Positions 7,220 through 15,670 of a DNA stretch of 64,000 bases are shown piece after piece. The stretch is from Corynebacterium yudongzhengii (GTDB lineage: Bacteria > Actinomycetota > Actinomycetes > Mycobacteriales > Mycobacteriaceae). Below the pieces are notes generated by a model. It did not search any database. It saw only the letters and a program-made list of their open reading frames with translations, and was not told the origin of the DNA. Every line of letters starts with the position of its first letter. Position 1 is the first letter of the stretch. Location of the stretch: positions 2,356,001 to 2,420,000 of the forward strand of contig NZ_CP026947.1 in the NCBI RefSeq assembly GCF_003065405.1, read 5' to 3'. The position numbers and the translations under genes were made by a program.

Positions 7220-10200
7220 TCAGTTTCCCTCCATACGCGCGATGAGGTGCTTAGCGACGATCTCAATCGCCGGCTCATCCGGCACCGCCAGATGATCGCC
7301 CGGCAGCTGCACAATCTCGAGATCTTCAACGATAGCGCCCCACCCACCGTCGGGGTCGATGTGGGCATAGCGCGGTTCGAGCTCGATGGCGCCGTCGTGC
7401 ATCTTCTCCGAACGGAACAGCAGCACCGGCACGTTCACCTCGGCCCAGCGAGCGAAGTCGAGGTGCGCGAGGATCTGATTATCGACGAACGACGCCCGCT
7501 GGTGCTCCAGCACGCCGGCGGACAGGCCGTGCTCGGAGGCGTCGGTGGTGGCGAGGAACTGCTCGAGCATCCCGAGCATCGCCTCCTCCCCCATCTGCTC
7601 CAGCAGGTCGTAGGGCACCGGGAAGTCGAGGCCGTAGGTTTTCTTCGCGAACGCCGAGTAGCGCTCCCAACGCGCCTTCGTCTCCTCCATGGTGTCGGGG
7701 ATCGGCTCGGAGGGCTGGGTGGTATCCAGCAGGGCGATGAGCGCGACCTCGACGTCAGAATCCCGCAGCTGGTAGGCGGCCTCGTAGGCGAGCGCGCCGC
7801 CAAAGGACCAGCCGGTGAGCACGACGGGGCGCCCGTCCGCGACGCGGCGGATGTCCTCGAGGTAGGCCTCGACGCGCTCGGGCAGCTCGCCCTCGATGCG
7901 CTCGATGCCGTAGACGGGTACATCTTCCGGCAGGCGTCGGGTCAGCGGCTGGTAGACGACGTTCGTGCCACCGGCCGGGTGGAAGGTGATCACCGCGGGT
8001 TTCTCGGAGCCGGCTGGGCGCTCGCGCAGTACGCGCACGTTGCCCTCGACCTCCGTCTCCAGGCCCTCGCGGACCTGGTTGGCCAGCGGCTCGAGGGTCT
8101 CGGCACCACGCACCTGCGCGGCGGTGACGGTGATGCCGGAGCGCTCACTGAGGCGCTCGGCGATCTGTTCGGCCTGGGCGTCGCTGAGTTCGGGAAGCGG
8201 GCTGGTCACACCGTTCGCGGCGGCGCCGGTGACCTTCGCCCACGTGCCGAAGACCATCCGCTCCGAGGCGTCGCGCGGGGCCACGCCCACCCCCTGGACC
8301 GGTTCCTTCGCAGCCGGTGCCGGCTTATCGACGGCCTCGCCTCCGCGGCGCTTACCCACCGCCTCTTCAACCATCGCCACGACATCGGCGACCGAAGCGT
8401 CGCGCAGCGCCTGGACGTTGAGCGGCGGGATCTGGAAGTCATTCTCCACCCGGTTTTTGATGCGCATGCCCATCAGCGAATCGAGGCCGAGATCGATCAG
8501 CGGCAGCTCGCCGGGCAGATCGTCGACGTCATAGCCCATCGACTCGGACACGATCGCGCGCAGGCGCTCCTCGACGCTCTCGGAGCCGTCCGGGTCCCAG
8601 CGCACGCTATCGCTCTCCTCACCGGCACCGGTCGCGGCGGGCTGGGCAGCAGCCGCCGGGGCCTGCTGGCCGGGATCGTGGACACCGGCCAGTGGGGTGG
8701 GTGCGGAGAGGTTCATGGTCGTCGCAAAGCCTTCGGCGACCGGCCGGGTGACCTCGCCGTCGACGGCGTGGACCTCGATGCTCAGGCCGCCGGGCCCGCG
8801 GCGCACCAGGGTGGTGATCTCGCCGGCGGGCGGCAGCGCCTGGTCCTCTTCGTGGGCGACGAGCTGCGCGCCGTCGTGGACGGCCGCGGCCGCAGACTCC
8901 ATGAGCGCGATGGTGCTGGGCACCTGCTCGGCGGTCGTGGTGAACGCGACGGTCTTGCCCGGCAGCGTCGCCCGCGCACCCGGCAGGCCGGTGGCCCCGC
9001 CGGAGGAGGGGCGCGCGGCCGTCCAGAAGCGGTTGGGCCGGAAGGCGGTGCGCGGGGCGTCGAGACGCTCGCCGTCGCCGTAGAAGAACCCGAAGTCCAC
9101 GTCCTGGCCGCTGGCGTAGAGCTGGGCGGCCAGGGTGATCAGCGACGCGGCCTCCGACTCCTTGCGCTTCAGGGCATAAAGCAGCTGCGCATCGGGCTTG
9201 CCCACGCTAAAGGCCGTATTCATCATGCCCATCAGCGCCACCGGGTTCGGGCTGATCTCCACGAGCATCTCGTGTCCTGCGGCCAGCGCCTGCGCGGTGG
9301 CGTCCTCGAACCAGACGGGCTGACGGGTCATGCGCAGGAAGTACTCGTCGGTATGCACCGTGGCACCCGCCGAGTAGACCTCACTGCGATCGACGGAGGA
9401 ATACAGCGGGACCTTCAGCGGCGCCGGCTCGATCTGCGCGATCTCCGCGGCCAGCTCCGCCATGATCGGATCGAGCGCGGAGGTGTGCCCGGCGCCGCGA
9501 ACCTTGAGCTTGCGGGCGAACTTACCCTGCTCCTCCAGCTCGGCGACCAGCGTGTCGACGCCGCCCACGCGCCCGCCGACCGTCGTCATGCCCGGGCCGG
9601 CGTAGACGGCGGGCTCGATGTCATCGAGCTCCGGGTGCGCCTCGTTGAACTCCGCGAGCTGTTCGCGGGTGAACTCGACGACGGCCATCGCGCCCTCGTC
9701 CTCCGTGCCCGCGAGCATCTCCTCGCCCTCGCCCATCAGGCGGGCCCGGTGGCAGGCGATGAGCATCGCGTCGCGCTCGCCCAAACCGCCGGCGGCGTAG
9801 GCGGCGGCGATCTCGCCCATCGACATGCCCATCACCCCGGCCGGGCGCACGCCGGCCGCCGCCAGCAGGTCGGTCACCGCGATCTGGATGGCGGTGATGG
9901 TCACCTGGGCAGTTTCGGTGTTATAGGTCTGGCTGTCGTCTTCGATGATGTCCACCATCGACCAGCCGGCCTCGAAGTCGACATACTCGTCGAGCTTACG
10001 GATGCGCTCGGCGAACAGCGGCGAGATCTCCATGAGCCGCTTGCCCATCTTGCGGTGCTGCGAGCCGAAACCAGAGTAGACGAAGACCGGGCCCGTCGTG
10101 CTCGGGGCGTCGGCGGCCGTGATGCCGCGCACGACCTTGCCGTCGGCGACGTGGCGCAGAAGCTTCACCGCCTCCGCGACGGTCCCCGCGGTGACGACGG

Positions 10201-12037
10201 CGCGCGAACGCCCGTGGTTGCGCCCCGCGAGCGAGCGGGCCAGGGGCACGAGCTCAGTGTCGGCGCGGCCGTCGAGGAAGTCCGCGAGCTGCGCGGCGGC
10301 CTCCCGGCGTCGCGACGGCAGCAGCCCACTGACCGGCAGGGCGGCCAGATGCGGGGTGGCATCGTCGACAAGCTGGGAGGCGCGCTCGGGCACGGTGTCG
10401 GCGTCATAGTCGGAGGCCACGAAGTCGGCGACGACGACGTGCGCGTTCGTGCCGCCGAAGCCGAAGCCAGAGACGCCGGCGATGCGGCGCCCGGAGTAGG
10501 CGGGCCACTCGCGCGGGTCTTCGACGACCTCGAGGTGCTCGGCGTCGAAGTCGATGTAGCGGTTCGGCTCGTCGAAGTTCGCGGTCGGCGGGATCGTGTC
10601 GTGGCGCAGCGCCTGGATCACCTTGATCATCGCGGCGGTGCCGGCGGCGGACTCCGCGTGCCCGATGTTCGACTTCACCGAGCCGAGCAGAGTGGGCCGG
10701 GCCGCGGGGCGGCCGGCGCCGAGGACCTCTCCGAGGGCGGTGGCCTCGATGGGATCGCCTAGGATCGTACCGGTGCCGTGGGCCTCGACATAGTCGACGT
10801 CCTGCGGGTCGATGCCCGCATCGGCGTAGGCGCGGCGCAGCACGTCGGCCTGCGCGTCCGGGTTCGGGGCGGTCAGGCCGTTGGAGTGGCCATCGGAGTT
10901 CACCGCGGAACCCTTGATGACGGCGAGGATCTCGTCGCCGTCGTGAAGCGCGTCGTCGACCCGCTTGAGGATGAGCGCGCCGGCCGCCTCGGCGCGAACG
11001 AAGCCGTCGGCGTCATCAGAAAACGCGTGGATCGCGCTGGTTGGGCTGATGACGCCGAGCTCGGCGAACGCCGTCGAGACGAACGGGGAGGCCAGGATGT
11101 TCACGCCGCCGGCGATGGCGACGTCCGAGGAATAATCGCGCAGCGAGCGCACGGCCTCGTGCACGGCGACCAGCGAGGAAGAGCACGCGGTATCGACGCT
11201 TATCGACGGGCCCCGGAAATCGAAAGCATAGGAAATGCGGTTCGGGATGATTGAGCTGGCCGTACCGGTCAGCGCATAAGGGTGCGCCTCGGCTGGGTCG
11301 GCGGTCACGAGCATGCCGTAGTCATTGTTCGAGGAACCGACCCACACGCCGACCGACGCCCCGCGCAGGCTATTGGCCGGAATGCCGGCGTCCTCGAGCG
11401 CGTGCCAGGTCTCTTCCAGCATGATGCGCTGCTGCGGGTCCATGTTCTCCGCCTCGAGCGGGGACAGGCCGAAGAACTCGTTGTCGAAGGTGGCGATGTC
11501 CTCGAGGTAGCCGCCGTCGGTGTTGACCAGCTCGAGCTTCTCGCTGACCACCGGGTCGGCGCCGTATTCCGTCCACCTACCCAGCGGGCGCTCGGAGGTG
11601 GCGGTGTGCCCCTCGAGCAGCATCTGCCAGTAACTATCGACGTCCTCGCCACCCGGGAAACGCCCCGACATGCCGACGATCGCGATGTCGCGCTCCCCCG
11701 GTGTCTGCGAGCTGGTGCGCGGCGCATAATCCTGCGCGGTCTTCTGCGGCTTCGGGGCGCCGTTGACGAGGCGCTCCGCGAGCGCCGCGATGGTCGGGTA
11801 TTCGTAGGCGATGGTGGCGTCGAGCTGCTCGCCGAGTAGGTTCTCCAGCTCGCCGGAGAGGATCACCGCGTCGCGCGACGAGAGGCCGAAGCGCTCCATC
11901 GGCGTATCGACGCTGATCTCATCGATCTCCAGCTCCACGCGTTCCGCCACCCAGCGGCGCAACCACTCACTGAGCTTCTCCTCCGTCATAGGCGACGAGT
12001 CTTCAGCGGCGGATTCAGCACCGGGGCGTACGGTCAT
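7220..12037 (-). CDS. pks13: Polyketide synthase 13, mycolic acid condensase
   Basis: Encodes 1605 residues from the ATG at 12037; an in-frame GTG at 12049 is the alternative. Domains in order: N-terminal ACP (FGLSSRDAV, Ser near 51); ketosynthase (DTACSSSL, Cys near 284, then EAHGTG and NIGHAESAAG); acyltransferase (GMSMGE, Ser near 738); C-terminal ACP (LGLDSLMGMR, Ser near 1187); thioesterase (GWSFGG, Ser near 1408). This order and length are those of Pks13, which condenses the FadD32-activated meromycolate with the carboxylated acyl chain and passes the product to trehalose through the thioesterase domain. It sits between fadD32 and accD3, all on the minus strand. Confidence 0.97.
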   Translation of the reverse strand: MTVRPGAESAAEDSSPMTEEKLSEWLRRWVAERVELEIDEISVDTPMERFGLSSRDAVILSGELENLLGEQLDATIAYEYPTIAALAERLVNGAPKPQKTAQDYAPRTSSQTPGERDIAIVGMSGRFPGGEDVDSYWQMLLEGHTATSERPLGRWTEYGADPVVSEKLELVNTDGGYLEDIATFDNEFFGLSPLEAENMDPQQRIMLEETWHALEDAGIPANSLRGASVGVWVGSSNNDYGMLVTADPAEAHPYALTGTASSIIPNRISYAFDFRGPSISVDTACSSSLVAVHEAVRSLRDYSSDVAIAGGVNILASPFVSTAFAELGVISPTSAIHAFSDDADGFVRAEAAGALILKRVDDALHDGDEILAVIKGSAVNSDGHSNGLTAPNPDAQADVLRRAYADAGIDPQDVDYVEAHGTGTILGDPIEATALGEVLGAGRPAARPTLLGSVKSNIGHAESAAGTAAMIKVIQALRHDTIPPTANFDEPNRYIDFDAEHLEVVEDPREWPAYSGRRIAGVSGFGFGGTNAHVVVADFVASDYDADTVPERASQLVDDATPHLAALPVSGLLPSRRREAAAQLADFLDGRADTELVPLARSLAGRNHGRSRAVVTAGTVAEAVKLLRHVADGKVVRGITAADAPSTTGPVFVYSGFGSQHRKMGKRLMEISPLFAERIRKLDEYVDFEAGWSMVDIIEDDSQTYNTETAQVTITAIQIAVTDLLAAAGVRPAGVMGMSMGEIAAAYAAGGLGERDAMLIACHRARLMGEGEEMLAGTEDEGAMAVVEFTREQLAEFNEAHPELDDIEPAVYAGPGMTTVGGRVGGVDTLVAELEEQGKFARKLKVRGAGHTSALDPIMAELAAEIAQIEPAPLKVPLYSSVDRSEVYSAGATVHTDEYFLRMTRQPVWFEDATAQALAAGHEMLVEISPNPVALMGMMNTAFSVGKPDAQLLYALKRKESEAASLITLAAQLYASGQDVDFGFFYGDGERLDAPRTAFRPNRFWTAARPSSGGATGLPGARATLPGKTVAFTTTAEQVPSTIALMESAAAAVHDGAQLVAHEEDQALPPAGEITTLVRRGPGGLSIEVHAVDGEVTRPVAEGFATTMNLSAPTPLAGVHDPGQQAPAAAAQPAATGAGEESDSVRWDPDGSESVEERLRAIVSESMGYDVDDLPGELPLIDLGLDSLMGMRIKNRVENDFQIPPLNVQALRDASVADVVAMVEEAVGKRRGGEAVDKPAPAAKEPVQGVGVAPRDASERMVFGTWAKVTGAAANGVTSPLPELSDAQAEQIAERLSERSGITVTAAQVRGAETLEPLANQVREGLETEVEGNVRVLRERPAGSEKPAVITFHPAGGTNVVYQPLTRRLPEDVPVYGIERIEGELPERVEAYLEDIRRVADGRPVVLTGWSFGGALAYEAAYQLRDSDVEVALIALLDTTQPSEPIPDTMEETKARWERYSAFAKKTYGLDFPVPYDLLEQMGEEAMLGMLEQFLATTDASEHGLSAGVLEHQRASFVDNQILAHLDFARWAEVNVPVLLFRSEKMHDGAIELEPRYAHIDPDGGWGAIVEDLEIVQLPGDHLAVPDEPAIEIVAKHLIARMEGN

Positions 12038-12151
12038 TATCGGTTCCACTTCCTTGCTTTACACGGGTTCACACGGTTTACCACTATGTATCCCGCTATT
12101 GTTCCACCTTGTTAACGCGAGGTGGGAATCTCACGGGCGGCAACGCCCGGG

Positions 12152-13993
12152 CTACTGCTGCTCGTAGGCCTTCTGGTTGACTCGGCGCGCGATCTTTCCG
12201 GACGACGAGCGCGCAATCTCATGCGGCGCGAGGATGCGGATATCGCCCGGGGTCACGCCGTGGCGGGAGGCCACCGCGGAGCGGATCGCGGTGATCGCCT
12301 CGGCGTCGCCGTCCTCCCCCGCGCCTTCGGTGCGCTCGGCGAGGATGACGAGCTGCTCGCCGTCGTCCCCGGCCACCGCGAACGCCGCCACGGAGTCGGA
12401 GCGGACGTGCTCGCTGGAGGCCTGGACGGTGTACTCGATGTCCTGCGGGTAGTGGTTGCGGCCCGCGATGACCACGAGGTCCTTCAGGCGGCCGGTGATG
12501 TAGGTCTCGTCGTCGACGATCGTGCCCAAATCACCGGTAGCCAACCAGCCCTCGTCCGGGAAGCCCTCGGCGCGCGAGTTCTCGGACAGGCGTCCCTTGA
12601 GTGTGCGGTTGAAGGTCTCCTCGGTGTCCTCGGGGCGATCGCGGTAGCCTGCGGCCATGTTCGCGCCGTGGGTCCAGATCTCGCCGACGACGCCGTCGGC
12701 TAACTCCTCGCCAGTCTCCGGGTCGACGATGGCGAGCGCCTGGGGGCGGACCACCTGGCCGTTCGACGCGAAGGCCACGGCGGCCTCCGATCCCCGCTCG
12801 ACCGGCTCCGCGCGGCCGGCGGCGAGCGCCTCGCGGTCGAAGTAGTTAAACAGCGGCCGCGAGTCGGTCTGCGGGGTGGTGACCAGCAGCGACGCCTCGG
12901 CCAGGCCATAGGACGGGCGCAGGGCGGTACGCGGCAGGTCCTGCTCGGTGAACACGGCGGCGAAATTCTCGACGGCCGACTCGCTCACCGGCTCCGAGCC
13001 GATGATGATGCCGTCCACGTTGGAGAAGTCCTGCTCCGCCTCCGGCTTGCCGTAGCGCACCGCGAGCTCCAGGGCGAAGTTCGGGACCACGGCGTAGGTG
13101 GAGACGTCGTCGTCGCCACGCCGAGCGAGCTGATCCACCCAGCGCTTCGGCTGCTGGATGAAGTCGCGCGGGCTCATCATCTCCATCGGCAGGCCCAGCA
13201 GGGTGACGAAGACCGCGAGGATAATGCCCATGTCGTGGTGCAGCGGCAGCCAGGTGACCAGGCGCAGCGGCATCTTCAGCTCGGCGGCCTTGTAGATCTG
13301 CAACACGTTGGTCAGAATCGAGCGGTTGGTCAACTCGACGCCGGCCGGGGTGCGGGTGGAACCCGAGGTGTACTGCAAAAACGCGGTGGTATCGATGGGC
13401 ATGGTGGTGGACATGGCCACCATCTGCTGGCCCTCGAGCGTCGAGGAAGGGTTGACGTAGCTGCCCGCCAGAGAATCCGGCAGGGAATCGACCGCGAGGA
13501 TGCGGGGACGCTTGCGCGAGGGGATCTCCGAGAAGTGCTCGCGCACGCTCGGGCCGGACACGCGGTTGGTCAGCACGATGCGGGCATCCGAATCCGCCAG
13601 CACGGCCTTGAGGTGATCGGCGTGGCCGGGCTCGCGCGGGTCATACAGCGGGACCGGCACCATGCCGGCGTACAGGGCGCCGATGAACGCGAAGACGTAC
13701 TCCGGCGAGTTGCCGGCCAGGATGGCCACCCGGTCGTTGATCTTCGCGACCTGCTGCAGGCGCGCCGCGACCGCCTTGATGCGGGTGTTGATCTCCTGGC
13801 GAGTGAAGTCGCGGGTAGTGCCTTCGCGGGACTCGGAGAAGTCCCAGAAGCGCAGGCAGTGGCGGTCCCCACCGCCAGTGTTGAAGTCGCCTTGGTACAT
13901 GAGCTCCGCCAAGCCCGCGAGCGTGAGCTGCGGGGCGAGGGCGAGGTCACCGTCCGGGGTGAAAAACTGGCCGATAGCCTTCTCTAGGTTCAT
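12152..13993 (-). CDS. fadD32: Long-chain fatty acid-AMP ligase FadD32
   Basis: Encodes 613 residues, the usual FAAL length. The AMP-binding P-loop TSGSTRTPAGVE lies near residue 209, followed by TWLPLHHDMG and SYGLAEASLLV. The GRLKDLVVIAGRNHYPQDIE hinge and a C-terminal SSSGKIARR Lys complete the adenylate-forming fold. FadD32 makes the meromycoloyl-AMP and loads it on the N-terminal ACP of Pks13. It is followed by 114 bp of spacer before the pks13 ATG, with no terminator visible, so the three genes are likely one operon. Confidence 0.96.
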   Translation of the reverse strand: MNLEKAIGQFFTPDGDLALAPQLTLAGLAELMYQGDFNTGGGDRHCLRFWDFSESREGTTRDFTRQEINTRIKAVAARLQQVAKINDRVAILAGNSPEYVFAFIGALYAGMVPVPLYDPREPGHADHLKAVLADSDARIVLTNRVSGPSVREHFSEIPSRKRPRILAVDSLPDSLAGSYVNPSSTLEGQQMVAMSTTMPIDTTAFLQYTSGSTRTPAGVELTNRSILTNVLQIYKAAELKMPLRLVTWLPLHHDMGIILAVFVTLLGLPMEMMSPRDFIQQPKRWVDQLARRGDDDVSTYAVVPNFALELAVRYGKPEAEQDFSNVDGIIIGSEPVSESAVENFAAVFTEQDLPRTALRPSYGLAEASLLVTTPQTDSRPLFNYFDREALAAGRAEPVERGSEAAVAFASNGQVVRPQALAIVDPETGEELADGVVGEIWTHGANMAAGYRDRPEDTEETFNRTLKGRLSENSRAEGFPDEGWLATGDLGTIVDDETYITGRLKDLVVIAGRNHYPQDIEYTVQASSEHVRSDSVAAFAVAGDDGEQLVILAERTEGAGEDGDAEAITAIRSAVASRHGVTPGDIRILAPHEIARSSSGKIARRVNQKAYEQQ

Positions 13994-14068
13994 GGTTCTC
14001 CGTCGTTCGTCTCATTCTTTCCCGTTTACTTTAGTACCCGGAAACTACTCGTTCGTTACGCCGCGGGT

Positions 14069-15022
14069 CTAACGCTCGGGAGGATTGTTAATAAGATTGT
14101 GTGCCCAGTCCACGACCCACGCATCCGCGGTGGTGCTGGGGATGACGGCGTCGTTGTGGGCGTACATGGCGTGGACACCGTGGGCCTCGATGAGATCGCG
14201 GGCCCGCTCGATGCCGTTGCCGATGTCCTGCGGGGCGTCGCAGATCGCATCATCGGGAGAGCAGATCTGCTGGACCCTGTTGTCGAGGGCCCCGAAGCCA
14301 CCCGAGCGGGCGCCGCGCATGGTCGCGCCCGGGGTGACGAACTGAATCAGCCCGTTGACCGGCTGCAACGCGATCTCCCCGCCGACGCCGGAAAGCTCGA
14401 CGCCCGGGTTCTGCCCGACGCCGTTTTCCCGACGGCCGTCCGCGATGAGCGCGGCACCGCGGATGCGATCGGCGCTGACCGGTCCCTTATCCTGGCCGAT
14501 CTCGCTGACTACGTCGCCCAAGATCACCGCGCCCTGGGAGAAGCCAGTCAGAAGGAACTCGGTCGACGGGCAGGTCTCGCCGACGAAACGCAGCTCGTCT
14601 TTCACCTTCCGGGTGCCTTCCTCCCGGGAGTCGTCATAGCTCATCTCGTGATCGGCCTGGATGTTGCGGAACTGGGCGGTATAGGGCACCGTCCAGACCC
14701 GCACCTGCTCGATCGGGTACGCCTCCTGCAGAGGCTGCGTGATCGAGAGCATGAAGGAATTCGGGTTGGCCTGCGGGTTGAACGGGTCGTCGTCCGGTGC
14801 CGACTCCCACGTACCCGGCGCCGAGATCACCTGGACGGCCGGGCACCACTCCGGCTCCGAGGACGGGGCCGGAGTGGTGCCCGGGGCGCGCTCGGCAGTG
14901 GGCCCGCCGGCGAACGGGTCGTCGATAGGCGCCTGGTCGGAGGTACGCAGCCACTGGACGACGCCGCCACCGATGAGGATGATCACCAGCACCACGGCGA
15001 TGACGGTCAGGGCCTTTCTCAT
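14069..15022 (-). CDS. Secreted or membrane-anchored cutinase-like hydrolase (Rv3802c-like)
   Basis: Encodes 317 residues with an N-terminal hydrophobic segment (residues about 4-24, ALTVIAVVLVIILIGGGVVQ) and no clear cleavage site, so probably membrane-anchored outside the cell. The FLLTGFSQGAVILGDV motif holds the nucleophile Ser of the cutinase family. CSPDDAICDAP and YAHNDAV supply the Asp and His regions, and cysteines are placed as in the disulfide-bonded cutinases. The position between fadD32 and the mycoloyltransferases matches mycobacterial Rv3802c, an essential phospholipase/thioesterase linked to mycolate metabolism. The actual substrate is not determined by sequence. Confidence 0.87.
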   Translation of the reverse strand: MRKALTVIAVVLVIILIGGGVVQWLRTSDQAPIDDPFAGGPTAERAPGTTPAPSSEPEWCPAVQVISAPGTWESAPDDDPFNPQANPNSFMLSITQPLQEAYPIEQVRVWTVPYTAQFRNIQADHEMSYDDSREEGTRKVKDELRFVGETCPSTEFLLTGFSQGAVILGDVVSEIGQDKGPVSADRIRGAALIADGRRENGVGQNPGVELSGVGGEIALQPVNGLIQFVTPGATMRGARSGGFGALDNRVQQICSPDDAICDAPQDIGNGIERARDLIEAHGVHAMYAHNDAVIPSTTADAWVVDWAHNLINNPPER

Positions 15023-15130
15023 TGTTCACCTCGGATCAAAAGCAGGCAGCAGAATCCAAAGAGGAAAAGTTACCCGGTAGCGATGCCACCGGGCTTATGA
15101 TTCACTTCGGGCTTCCTGGCCACGGGCGGT

Positions 15131-15670
15131 CTATGGGCAGTAGATTTCGCGGGCGTGTTCCTCGACCACGCGGGTGGCCTCCTCCGACGAGAGCTCGGTG
15201 CGGCCCTGCTCGACGAGCTGGCCGCCCACCGCACCCGAGGTGGCGTTGGCGACGGGGTCGTCGGCGCACACGGTCCAGGCGGTGCTGATCAGCTGATCCT
15301 CCAGGCCGTTGACGTCGATATCCTCCTCGCCCAAGGCGCTCAGATAGTCCTCGTCCTCCGGGCTCGTGGCAGGAGCTTCCGACTCCGGGATCTCGTCGAT
15401 CTCCCGGGCGGCCTGGTCCTGCGCCTGGGGCTCGCTGTTGCTGTCGCTTTTGGCCGTGGTGGACTCGGAGGTTTCTTTGTCCTTGTCTTTGTCTTTGTCG
15501 GCGTTTTCGCTCGACTCCGTATCCCGCTCCAGCGGCTCCACGGACGAGCTCTCGGCGGCGATGTCGTCGCTGGTCACGGTCGACTCGCCGCAGGCGGCCA
15601 GCCCCAGCGAACCGGCGAGGATGACGGCGATGCCCACCGTCGCGTGCGCGCGGTTGGTCAAACGCTTCAT
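15131..15670 (-). CDS. DUF732-like lipoprotein
   Basis: Encodes 179 residues. The start MKRLTNRAHATVGIAVILAG followed by SLGLAAC ends in a lipobox (LAAC, Cys near 27), so the protein should be lipid-anchored at the outer face of the membrane. A low-complexity acidic/Ser linker with a DKDKDKDK run follows. The C-terminal 90 residues, with two cysteines (WTVCADD and REIYCP), resemble DUF732. Its ATG overlaps the TGA of the upstream PS1-like gene by one base, so the two are translationally coupled and the protein may assist that mycoloyltransferase. No function is known for the domain. Confidence 0.75.
   Translation of the reverse strand: MKRLTNRAHATVGIAVILAGSLGLAACGESTVTSDDIAAESSSVEPLERDTESSENADKDKDKDKETSESTTAKSDSNSEPQAQDQAAREIDEIPESEAPATSPEDEDYLSALGEEDIDVNGLEDQLISTAWTVCADDPVANATSGAVGGQLVEQGRTELSSEEATRVVEEHAREIYCP

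Noticed and set aside
5399-10762. A 1787-codon open frame on the + strand opposite accD3 and pks13
   Set aside because: It is the mirror of two certain genes in high-GC DNA. It has His/Asp/Gly/Val-rich composition with no domain, and the real genes on the other strand have catalytic motifs in order.
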